DNA of 5,844 nucleotides from Gemmatimonadaceae bacterium (GTDB taxonomy: Bacteria; Gemmatimonadota; Gemmatimonadetes; Gemmatimonadales; Gemmatimonadaceae), in NCBI GenBank assembly GCA_014379705.1, contig JACMLI010000407.1:1-5844 (forward strand). The letters run 5' to 3'. The translations under genes were made by a program, and so were the position numbers. The notes under the pieces were generated by a model that saw nothing but the letters and a program-made list of their open reading frames with translations, searched no databases and was not told where the DNA came from. How positions within the stretch are numbered: the stretch's first letter is position 1; every line of letters begins with the position of its first letter. Shown here one piece after another: positions 1-5,844 of the stretch.

Positions 1-867
1 ACCGGCGCTGGAGGGAGCCGCCCGCGCGGGATCCGCGCGCGCACGGGAGTGAACAACGATTCCCTCGCGCAGCCCGACGCCCGCCTGCGCGCGCTCAACT
101 CGGGGCCCAGCTCGCCCGGCATGAGACAAAACGTCTATTGCACCAAGGTCGGCACGACGCGCCCCGACGAGATGTACATCGTCGGGGCGCACATGGATGG
201 CATTGGCTGGGGTGAGGCCGCGAACGACGATGGCTCCGGCACCGCGATCGTGATGGAGCTGGCTCGCGTCTTCTCGAGCCCTGACGTGCAGACCGAGCGC
301 TCGATCCGTTTCGTCCTCTGGAACAACGAGGAGACGGGACTGAACGGCGCCCGCGCCTACGTCGAGCAGCGGCAGGCGTTGCAGGGAAAGGAGGAGCCGG
401 CGGGGTCCGGGAAATATCCGGAGCCAAAGTGGCTTGGCATGATCCAGCACGACATGATGATGTTCGACCACGGCATGCCCCGCGCCGACGGGACGCTGCC
501 CCCCGAGCAGCGTCCCGAGGCCGACGTCAACGTCGAGTTCCAGTCGAACTCGAAGATGGCCGCCGCCTCGCAGGCGCTCGCGTGGGCCGTGCACACGGCC
601 AACGAGAAGTACGCGACCGACTACCCCGCGACCGTGGGACCGCACATGACGAACACGGACTCGGGCCCGTTCCAGGACATCATTGCCGCGATCAGCCTCC
701 GCGAGAACCAGCGCGGCGCTGAGATCGGCAATGGCTGGGACCCAAACTGGCACCAGCCGACGGACCTCTTCACGACGTATTCGGACAAGGATTTCCGGCT
801 CGGGCTCAATGCGGCGCAGTCGACGCTGGGAGCGTTAGGCATGCTGACGGGAGCGAAGCTTCGCTGA
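1..867 (+). CDS. M28 family zinc aminopeptidase-like protein, 5' end missing
   Basis: This is a zinc-dependent exopeptidase of MEROPS family M28, the family of Vibrio leucyl aminopeptidase; such proteins usually remove N-terminal residues outside the cytoplasm. Numbering from the GTG at 49, the expected ligand set is present in order: His48 in GAHMDG, Asp60 in NDDGSG, the Glu94-Glu95 pair in NNEETG (catalytic base and ligand), Asp135 in QHDMM and His235 in NWHQPTD. The catalytic domain therefore looks complete and functional. The frame is open through base 1, and the GTG at 49 has no properly spaced ribosome site and no signal peptide, so the true start is probably upstream of the window. M28 proteins normally carry a leader and an N-terminal segment that are absent here. 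The gene ends with TGA at 865-867 and converges on the M14 gene. Substrate is not predictable. The family call is firm; the start is unknown. Confidence 0.9.
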   Translation, partial: TGAGGSRPRGIRARTGVNNDSLAQPDARLRALNSGPSSPGMRQNVYCTKVGTTRPDEMYIVGAHMDGIGWGEAANDDGSGTAIVMELARVFSSPDVQTERSIRFVLWNNEETGLNGARAYVEQRQALQGKEEPAGSGKYPEPKWLGMIQHDMMMFDHGMPRADGTLPPEQRPEADVNVEFQSNSKMAAASQALAWAVHTANEKYATDYPATVGPHMTNTDSGPFQDIIAAISLRENQRGAEIGNGWDPNWHQPTDLFTTYSDKDFRLGLNAAQSTLGALGMLTGAKLR

Positions 868-868
868 C

Positions 869-900
869 GGGCAGGCGGGCAGGCGGGCAGGCGGGCAGGC
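869..900 (+). repeat. Four tandem copies of GGGCAGGC, potential G-quadruplex
   Basis: Four exact 8-bp units lie at 869-876, 877-884, 885-892 and 893-900, starting two bases after the M28 stop codon. The GGG runs at 869, 877, 885 and 893 are separated by 5-nt CAGGC loops, which meets the usual G3+N1-7 quadruplex pattern on the plus strand, hence also in the M28 mRNA 3' end. A related G-rich tract follows the M14 stop on the opposite strand. Copy number may vary by slippage. Any function is inference. Confidence 0.85.
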
Positions 901-920
901 GGAGCCGAAGTTGACTACCC

Positions 921-1002
921 GTCGCTCCTGGGAAAGCAGGAGCCCAGGGTGGTTGTGCTGCCCTCGTGAACGACACGGGGCTCCGGCCTTCGCCGGAGCG
1001 AC
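921..1002. repeat. Pair of REP-like palindromes in opposite orientation (BIME-like)
   Basis: Unit 1 (921-945) begins GTC and has a 7-bp stem, GCTCCTG at 924-930 and CAGGAGC at 937-943, with loop GGAAAG, followed by CC. Unit 2 (978-1002) has an 8-bp stem, GCTCCGGC at 980-987 and GCCGGAGC at 992-999, with loop CTTC, followed by GAC. Read on the minus strand, unit 2 is GTC, GCTCCGGC, GAAG, GCCGGAGC, CC, so it is the same element as unit 1 inverted. Two inverted REP-type units between convergent genes match the layout of bacterial interspersed mosaic elements, which are mobilised by REP-associated tyrosine transposases (RAYT). No RAYT gene is in the window. REP identity rests on structure and position; genomic copy number is not known. 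Confidence 0.65.
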
Positions 1003-1010
1003 GATCGCAG

Positions 1011-1052
1011 AGCAGAACGGGGCGACCGCAATTGCGATCGCCCCGTTCTGCT
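1011..1052. terminator. Strong hairpin between convergent genes, likely bidirectional terminator
   Basis: A perfect 15-bp stem is formed by AGCAGAACGGGGCGA (1011-1025) and its exact reverse complement at 1038-1052. The 12-nt loop CCGCAATTGCGA itself contains the palindrome CGCAATTGCG, so the stem can extend past one C-A mismatch. It lies between the two convergent stop codons, where transcripts from both sides must end. There is no clear T-run on either side (only CTGTTGTTGCC downstream on the plus strand), so it is not a textbook intrinsic terminator. It may act as a U-less hairpin or protect mRNA 3' ends. Confidence 0.65.
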
Positions 1053-1065
1053 GTTGTTGCCTCCC

Positions 1066-1089
1066 GGCCGCCTGCCTGCCCGCCCGCCC
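1066..1089 (-). repeat. G-rich tract directly after the M14 stop, related to the 869-900 repeats
   Basis: Read on the minus strand, the bases directly after the M14 TAG stop are GGGCGGGCGGGCAGGCAGGC and then GGCC. This is built from the same GGGC and AGGC blocks as the GGGCAGGC array at the other end of the intergenic region, but without the strict 8-bp period. The two tracts form a loose outer inverted repeat around the REP-like pair and the 15-bp hairpin. Three GGG runs are closely spaced and a fourth lies 13 nt further on, so quadruplex potential is weaker than on the plus strand. Confidence 0.6.
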
Positions 1090-3906
1090 CTACTGGACGG
1101 CCGTCTCCGTCGGCGCGTAGATCCCGTTGAACAGGAACTTGAACGTCCCGTGCGGCTGCGCACGGAAGAGGATTTCGGGGCCGAACAGGTACACCTTCCC
1201 CTTTCCGTAGTTGGCCTCGGCCGCCGCGACGCCCCCCTCCAGGTAGTTCTGGCCCCAGGCCCACCCCGAGCGCTGGGTGCGGTCCGAGGCGTACCAGGCG
1301 ATCGGCTTCACGCCCTTGAGCGCGGCGTCCGGCTCGAGCCGGAAGACCGGGGACTCGTCGAACATCACGTCGGCTTCCGTCGGCATGCCCGCCGCGATCG
1401 GTAGCGTGTTGTCGACGCTCACACGCAGCAGCGAGCCCGGGATGTAGAACTTCTCCCGAGGCAGCTCCCGTTCGCCACCCGTCGGCGTGCGCTCGACCAT
1501 GTAGTCCTTGAGCGGCAGGCCAAGATGCTGCGCCAGGTTTGTCGACGTCCCGATGGTGATGACCGTGCCGCCGTCATCGAGGAACTTCTTGATCGCGGGG
1601 ATCGACTTCTCCTCCGTGAGGCGACCGAGGGTCGCGCGATACTTCTCAGGCACGTCCGCCGGGTTGGGCTGGCGGCCGAAGCCGCCACCGAAGCCCGGCG
1701 CCGCCGGTGCGGCACCGGGGACGACCTTGGCCGGGATGGCGCCCGTCACGAAGACGAGCACGTCGTACTTCGCGCGCAGGTTGCCCGCATCGATGCCCTG
1801 CGGATACACGACCTCGAAGGGGAACTCGAACTGCTCGAGCAGCCAGCGCGTGTGACCCGACGGCATGGAGCCACCGTACTGGTCCCACAGGCCGATGCGT
1901 GGCGCCTTGAGTCGCGCGGCGCCCGCACCTGCGCCCTCGGCGGCATCGAAGGTGAGGCCGAGATCCCTGGCCGCCTTGGTCAGCACGTCCTTCGAACCGC
2001 CTTCGATATAGAAGGAGCCCGCCGGATACGTCTTCCCGTTCACCTGCTGCGACACCTTGGTCCACGAGACGGTCGCACCGCTCTTGATGGCGCGATTGAC
2101 CGCGAGGAAGGCGTCGTTCGCGTTATGGTTGAGCAGGTATCCCTTGCCGTTGCCGGCGACCACGCCCGCCGGCGCGACGGCCATGCCGGTGATCGGTTCG
2201 CACGGGCAGGTGAAGCCGTCGAGCACGCGGTCGAACTTCACGCCCATCTGGTAGGCGAGCGTCCAGCCGGCGTTGTCGTACGGCGGCTTCGGCGGGCCGC
2301 CCGGGTACGCGAAATCGTTCGGGTGATCCTGCGGCTCGAACAGGTCGAGCGCGTGGGCGCGGAAGGCCTGCGCCGTCTTGACCACGTACGATCCGGCCGG
2401 GTACGACTTGCCCGCCACGGTGAACGGCGACGTCGCGCGATGCACCGCGACGTTGGTCTTGCGCAACGCATTCACGAACTTCGTCGCCGTGAGGAAGTCA
2501 CCCTCGCTGGCCGACATGATGTAGCCGCGCGCATCGCGATGGTCGGGCTTGCGCAGTTCCGCGAAGTAGGTCGAGGGCACCGAGCCACCGAACGGGTTGA
2601 GCGCCGCCGTCAGGCGGTCGCGTCCGTTGCCCGTCGCCGCATTCGCGGCACGGTCACGCGCAATCTTCTCCTGGAGCTGCGCGACATCGGTGGGGGAGAC
2701 CGTCCACGTGTCCTTGTTGCCGCGGTCGATCATGTTCTTCCCCATCCGGTAGATATTGAAGAGGAAGTCCTGCTTGCGACTCGAGGCGATGTCGAACACG
2801 GCGTAGTTCGCCGTGACCGAGTAGTCCACCGACTGCCGGAAGTGCCACTTCTGCGGCGCGATCGGGAACGGCAGGTCGCCGCGCGGCAGCTGGTTGTTCA
2901 CGACGAGGGGGATCTCCATCGGCGTCGGATTGCCGATCGTCTCGGTGAGCAGCCCGATCATGTTATGGAAGTACACCGTCGTGCGGAGGCCACCGTTCCA
3001 CCAGGTCGAATAGCTCGAGCCGGACCGCATGGTTACGCCCGGCTTGTTCTCCACCGCCATGCGCGTGTGCAGCGCCGACCCCACCATGTCGATGCCTAAC
3101 GGGATCAGCGGGTCGAACGTGTAGTTGAACGGATCGCGGAACGGCGGCGCGAACATCACGGTGCCCGCCGGGCCCGTCTGGTGGTGGTTGTAGACGATCT
3201 GCGGGAACCACTCGTGGTACTGGATCCGCGCGATGTTGATCGATTCCGGCTGGTTGAGCATGTAGAAGTCACGATTGTTGTCGTGACCGATGTACTTCTG
3301 GTACAGGCTCGGGATGCTCATGTTGCGCTTGAGCGAGTCCTTCTCCTGCATGTACCAGTTGGACACGAGCTCCATGCCATCCGGGTTCGCGTGCACCGCC
3401 AGGATGATCAGGTCCTTGAGGAAGCGCTGCGTCTCCTCGTCGTTCTTCGAGATGAGCTGATACACCGTCTCGATGAGCTGCTGCGCGCCGAGCACCTCGG
3501 TGGCGTGCAAACCGCCGTCGAACCACACGACCGCCTTTCCTTCCTTCGCGAGCGCCTTCGCCTGTTCGTCGGTCAACCCCTCGGCGAGCGCGAGCCGCCT
3601 CGCGATTTCCTTGTAGCGGTTGAGGTTCCGGAAGTTCTCGGGCGCGGTGATGATCGCCATGAGCTGCGGGCGACCCTCGGCCGACTTGCCTATTTCTTCC
3701 ACGACCATCCGGTTCGACTCCCCGTCGATCTTGCGCCAGTAATCCGCGAACTGCGTGTAATTGGAGAGGTAGTAGTCATCCCCGACGTTGTGGCCGAAGA
3801 ACTCCTTCGGCGAGGTGACTTTGGCCTGCGCGGCGGCGGTGGTCGCACCGAGCGCGACCGCGGTGACCGCAAGGGCGAGCCGACGCCAACGAAGCTTGTG
3901 CAGCAT
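1090..3906 (-). CDS. Secreted M14 zinc carboxypeptidase-like protein with large C-terminal region
   Basis: This 938-aa protein starts at the ATG at 3906-3904 and ends with TAG at 1092-1090. The start is chosen because it opens a clear Sec signal peptide: basic KLRWRR, a hydrophobic stretch around residues 10-22 and AAAQA near residue 28. The frame stays open further upstream, but only antisense to the next gene. The M14 catalytic domain spans about residues 45-330. It shows zinc ligands His134 and Glu137 (HATE), NPDG at 174-177, Asn211-Arg212 in DNNRDF (substrate carboxylate binding), a third zinc His at 241 or 242 (NHHQTG) and Glu322 in TETIG as general base. Residues from about 668 resemble a class I glutamine amidotransferase-like fold (RIGLWDQYGG, later DDGGTVITIG), interrupted by a Gly/Pro/Ala-rich linker near 729-746; I see no catalytic Cys triad there, so it is probably structural. 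A CPC motif lies near residue 565. Substrate is unknown. No clear Shine-Dalgarno precedes the ATG. The start is divergent from the ThrA-like gene. Confidence 0.92.
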   Translation of the reverse strand: MLHKLRWRRLALAVTAVALGATTAAAQAKVTSPKEFFGHNVGDDYYLSNYTQFADYWRKIDGESNRMVVEEIGKSAEGRPQLMAIITAPENFRNLNRYKEIARRLALAEGLTDEQAKALAKEGKAVVWFDGGLHATEVLGAQQLIETVYQLISKNDEETQRFLKDLIILAVHANPDGMELVSNWYMQEKDSLKRNMSIPSLYQKYIGHDNNRDFYMLNQPESINIARIQYHEWFPQIVYNHHQTGPAGTVMFAPPFRDPFNYTFDPLIPLGIDMVGSALHTRMAVENKPGVTMRSGSSYSTWWNGGLRTTVYFHNMIGLLTETIGNPTPMEIPLVVNNQLPRGDLPFPIAPQKWHFRQSVDYSVTANYAVFDIASSRKQDFLFNIYRMGKNMIDRGNKDTWTVSPTDVAQLQEKIARDRAANAATGNGRDRLTAALNPFGGSVPSTYFAELRKPDHRDARGYIMSASEGDFLTATKFVNALRKTNVAVHRATSPFTVAGKSYPAGSYVVKTAQAFRAHALDLFEPQDHPNDFAYPGGPPKPPYDNAGWTLAYQMGVKFDRVLDGFTCPCEPITGMAVAPAGVVAGNGKGYLLNHNANDAFLAVNRAIKSGATVSWTKVSQQVNGKTYPAGSFYIEGGSKDVLTKAARDLGLTFDAAEGAGAGAARLKAPRIGLWDQYGGSMPSGHTRWLLEQFEFPFEVVYPQGIDAGNLRAKYDVLVFVTGAIPAKVVPGAAPAAPGFGGGFGRQPNPADVPEKYRATLGRLTEEKSIPAIKKFLDDGGTVITIGTSTNLAQHLGLPLKDYMVERTPTGGERELPREKFYIPGSLLRVSVDNTLPIAAGMPTEADVMFDESPVFRLEPDAALKGVKPIAWYASDRTQRSGWAWGQNYLEGGVAAAEANYGKGKVYLFGPEILFRAQPHGTFKFLFNGIYAPTETAVQ

Positions 3907-4062
3907 GGCTGACTTTGGGGCAAGGGTGAACCAGGAAGTTCCGGCGCCCAACGTTACTGGCCGGATCCCCGGCAAGCGAGCGCACAGCACCGATACGCCC
4001 ACCCCCGTTACGTCGCTGATCCCGCACCCCACTGGCGCCCGTCCCAAATAGATTGGGTGCCA
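3907..4062. promoter_or_regulatory. Divergent intergenic region between the M14 and ThrA-like genes
   Basis: These 156 bp must hold the promoters for both divergent genes. For the M14 gene, the only TANNNT match on the minus strand is TAACGT (3956-3951), about 45 bases before its ATG, without a recognisable -35 hexamer at normal spacing, so this is weak. The hexamer CGTTAC occurs twice on the plus strand (3950 and 4009), too little to call an operator. There is no threonine- or isoleucine-rich leader peptide with an attenuator and no obvious riboswitch fold. Nothing else could be supported. Confidence 0.5.
4049..4054 (+). promoter_or_regulatory. Candidate -10 box TAGATT for a leaderless ThrA-like transcript
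   Basis: TAGATT fits the TANNNT pattern of housekeeping -10 elements, and eight bases separate it from the ATG at 4063. A transcript starting 6-8 bases past the box would begin at or next to the ATG, the typical geometry of leaderless genes. The absence of any Shine-Dalgarno in the bases before the ATG agrees. No good -35 hexamer is seen. An in-frame GTG at 4057 is an alternative start two codons earlier, but it would fall too close to the -10 box. Confidence 0.5.
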
Positions 4063-5844
4063 ATGCGCCCCCACATCCACAAGCTCGGCGGAGCCTCGCT
4101 CGCTGACGCCGCCGCCATCCGGCACGCCGTCGACATCCTGTCGGCACAACCGCGACCGATCGTGGTGGTGGTGTCGGCCATGGCGGGGGTGACGGACATC
4201 CTCCTCAACGGCGCAATCCGCGCGGCATCCGGGGATGAGCATGCGCTCGTAAGCGCTGCAAGCGACCTGCAGGCACGCCATCTCGCCGCCTGCAATGCCC
4301 TGGTCCCCGCCGGGTCGCCCCGGAAGGCGCTGCGTGAGGCGATCTCCCGCTCGTTCGGCGAGCTCCAGTCGTTCGCACATGGGCTTGCCACCCTCCGCGA
4401 ACTCACGCCCAAGACGTCGGACTACATCGTGGCCCGCGGGGAGCGCCTGAGCGCACGGCTGATGGCGGGCGCCCTGGTCGCCGCGGGAGTGCGCGCCGAG
4501 TACGTAGACGCCATCGACGTCATCGCGTGCGACGGACACTTTGGAGGCGCGTCCCCCGAACTTGCTCTCACCGACCGTACCGCGCGGAAAGCACTCGGTC
4601 GCCACCTCGAGCGCGGCGTGGTGCCCGTGATCCCCGGGTTCATCGGACGGACGCCGGATGGGCACGTGGCCACGCTCGGGCGCGGCGGATCCGACCTTTC
4701 GGCGACGCTCCTCGCCCGTGCGCTGGGCGCCGTTGACGTCACCCTCTGGAAGGACGTCCCCGGGCTGCTCACCGCCGATCCTCGCATCGTGCCCGACGCG
4801 CGGGTCATTCCCCAGCTGACGCCGCGCGAGGCGGCCGAGCTGGCGTACTACGGGGCCAAGGTGCTTCACCCGCGCGCGCTCATCCCTCTCGGTGACCGAC
4901 GCATCCCGGTTCGCGTGCGGCCCTTCGGGGATCCAGAGGCACCGGGGAGCGAGGTGTCGCAGCGCCGTACGCTCCGTGAATACCCGGTGAAGGCGTTGTC
5001 CTCCATTGGGCAGCAGGCCCTCGTGACGGTCAGCGGGAACGGCATGCTTGGCGTGCCCGGCATCGCCGCCCGCACATTCGCCGCGATGCACGATGCCGGC
5101 GTCTCGGTGTCGCTCATTTCCCAGGCCTCGTCGGAGCACTCGATCTGCTTTTCAGTGCCCGAGGCGAGCGCGGTGGCCGCGCGCACGGCGCTCGAGCGCG
5201 CGTTCGCCAACGAACTGCGCCATCACGAAATCGATGGCGTCGAGGTGGCCGTGGGGATGACGACCATCGCGGTGGTCGGCATGGGCATGTCGGGCACGCC
5301 GGGGATCGCCGCGCGCGTGTTCGAGTCGCTGGCGAGCGGTGGCATCAATCTCGTCGCAATTGCTCAGGGTTCCTCTGAGCTGAACATCTCCTTTGTGGTG
5401 CGCGATCGGGACGCGGTGGCGGCCGTGCGGCGCGTGCATGGTGCCTTCCAGCTCAATCGCATCGGCGGGGGCGGGGTGACGCGTGCCGAGCGCGCCGACG
5501 TGATCCTTCTCGGCTTCGGGCAGATCGGGCGGGCGCTCGCGCGGATGATGCCGCGGGCGAAGGCCGGCGGCGTAAAGCTGCGGATCGTTGGCGTGATCGA
5601 CCGGTCCGGGCATGTCTTCGACGCCGATGGCTTCTCGGCGCGCGCCCTCACGGAGCTGGTGAAGCGGAACCCCGCCCTCTCGATCGAGGAGTTCCACGAG
5701 GAGTGGCGGGCCCACGGCCGGATGATCGCCGACGAGCCGGTGTTCTGCCGCTACATCGTCCGCTACGAGCAGCACCACCGGGCGATCACCGACTACCGCA
5801 ACGGCGACACCTTCGACGGCATGGCGATCCAGTGGTACGAGCGG
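4063..5844 (+). CDS. thrA: Bifunctional aspartokinase/homoserine dehydrogenase, 3' incomplete, with an anomalous EthD-like tail
   Basis: The frame runs 594 codons from ATG 4063 to the window end without a stop. Aspartokinase phosphorylates aspartate and homoserine dehydrogenase reduces aspartate semialdehyde: the first and third steps to threonine, methionine and (kinase only) lysine, in the cytoplasm. The kinase domain (about 1-285) shows HKLGGAS (Lys7), SAMAGVTD (Ser38, Thr44), ARGERLSARL (Glu127), RGGSD (207-211), WKDVPGLLTADPR from 229, and AKVLHPRA. Two ACT regulatory repeats follow at about 310-385 and 393-460, with parallel motifs GMLGVPGIAARTF and GMSGTPGIAARVF, suggesting end-product feedback. 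The homoserine dehydrogenase Rossmann motif GFGQIG is at 484-489. Family ThrA proteins are about 820 aa, so roughly half the dehydrogenase should remain. From about residue 530, however, the protein resembles an EthD domain instead, and the catalytic part of the dehydrogenase is not seen. The kinase motif reads KLGGAS rather than the usual KFGGTS. Identity through residue 525 is firm; the tail may be an assembly artefact. Confidence 0.88.
   Translation, partial: MRPHIHKLGGASLADAAAIRHAVDILSAQPRPIVVVVSAMAGVTDILLNGAIRAASGDEHALVSAASDLQARHLAACNALVPAGSPRKALREAISRSFGELQSFAHGLATLRELTPKTSDYIVARGERLSARLMAGALVAAGVRAEYVDAIDVIACDGHFGGASPELALTDRTARKALGRHLERGVVPVIPGFIGRTPDGHVATLGRGGSDLSATLLARALGAVDVTLWKDVPGLLTADPRIVPDARVIPQLTPREAAELAYYGAKVLHPRALIPLGDRRIPVRVRPFGDPEAPGSEVSQRRTLREYPVKALSSIGQQALVTVSGNGMLGVPGIAARTFAAMHDAGVSVSLISQASSEHSICFSVPEASAVAARTALERAFANELRHHEIDGVEVAVGMTTIAVVGMGMSGTPGIAARVFESLASGGINLVAIAQGSSELNISFVVRDRDAVAAVRRVHGAFQLNRIGGGGVTRAERADVILLGFGQIGRALARMMPRAKAGGVKLRIVGVIDRSGHVFDADGFSARALTELVKRNPALSIEEFHEEWRAHGRMIADEPVFCRYIVRYEQHHRAITDYRNGDTFDGMAIQWYER
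5653..5844 (+). other. EthD-like segment joined in frame to homoserine dehydrogenase; fusion or chimeric joint
   Basis: From about residue 530 of the ThrA-like frame the protein reads LTELVKRNPALSIEEFHEEW, then CRYIVRYEQHH and FDGMAIQWYER. This is the pattern of small EthD-family proteins: a first strand ending in an LVKR-type motif, SxEEFHxxWR, an RYxxxYEQ strand, and an FDGxAxxW strand. It does not match the homoserine dehydrogenase region expected here. All 63 codons from 532 to 594 end in G or C, while 6 of the preceding 63 end in A or T. Best reading: sequence from another, even more GC-rich gene joined within or near CTGGTGAAGCGGAAC (5656-5670). A real fusion or insertion cannot be excluded. 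EthD proteins are small and often of unknown role; the founding member is tied to ether-degradation gene clusters. Confidence 0.65.

Noticed and set aside
869..900. Short tandem array considered as a CRISPR or attachment site
   Set aside because: Units are 8 bp with no spacers, and no cas or integrase gene or direct-repeat flank is present.
1525..3099. 524-aa plus-strand open frame inside the M14 gene
   Set aside because: It is antisense to an M14 gene with intact catalytic motifs. Its product is Arg/Val/His-rich without motifs, as expected of a mirror frame in GC-rich DNA.
3907..4062. Search for a thr-type attenuator, T-box or lysine riboswitch before the ThrA-like gene
   Set aside because: No Thr/Ile-codon-rich leader peptide, no terminator hairpin with T-run, and too little space if transcription starts near 4061.
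3907..5139. Minus-strand frame of the M14 gene stays open far upstream, giving a possible 1349-aa protein
   Set aside because: The extra ~410 residues lie antisense to clear aspartokinase/ACT coding sequence, are Arg/Gly/His-rich without domain character, and precede an obvious signal peptide at the 3906 ATG.
5152..5778. 208-aa minus-strand frame crossing the suspected joint at the right end
   Set aside because: It is antisense to the ACT, Rossmann and EthD-like coding frame, with no recognisable motif and a His/Arg-rich composition; it does not explain the joint.
1..5844. The two peptidase genes considered as part of a toxin, defence or secretion system
   Set aside because: No immunity, nuclease, phage or transport partner is nearby; both peptidases look like ordinary secreted housekeeping or nutritional enzymes.

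Overview
The window is 5.8 kb of high-GC bacterial chromosome with three protein genes. Two are secreted-type zinc peptidases that converge on a structured 3' region. The third is a threonine/lysine-pathway bifunctional enzyme, divergent from the middle peptidase. No RNA genes, CRISPR array or insertion sequence were seen. Large secreted M28 and M14 peptidases, strong G/C-ending codons and a ThrA-type aspartokinase suit a soil or sediment bacterium, for example a Gemmatimonadota-like lineage. That placement is impression-level inference, because no phylogenetic marker is present. The sequence looks like an environmental contig.

Layout: (1) 1-867, plus strand: 3' part of an M28 family aminopeptidase-like metalloenzyme, cut by the left edge. 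(2) 868-1089: a 222-bp convergent intergenic region. It holds four exact GGGCAGGC repeats right after the M28 stop, two REP-like hairpins in opposite orientation, a 15-bp perfect stem that probably ends transcription from both sides, and a related G-rich tract right after the M14 stop on the other strand. (3) 1090-3906, minus strand: complete 938-aa secreted M14 zinc carboxypeptidase-like protein with a large C-terminal part. (4) 3907-4062: a 156-bp divergent intergenic region with a TAGATT -10-like box placed as for a leaderless transcript of the next gene. (5) 4063-5844, plus strand: aspartokinase, two ACT repeats and the start of a homoserine dehydrogenase NAD(P)-binding domain, open to the window end.

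The most notable feature is the last ~190 bases. The reading frame stays open, but the protein stops looking like homoserine dehydrogenase and reads as an EthD-type domain (LVKRNPALSIEEFHEEWR...). At the same point codon use becomes entirely G/C-ending. This is either an unusual in-frame gene fusion or, more likely, a chimeric assembly joint near a contig end. The two peptidases plausibly act on extracytoplasmic peptides; the ThrA-like gene is cytoplasmic amino-acid biosynthesis and is only a neighbour. I found no convincing new defence or mobile system here.
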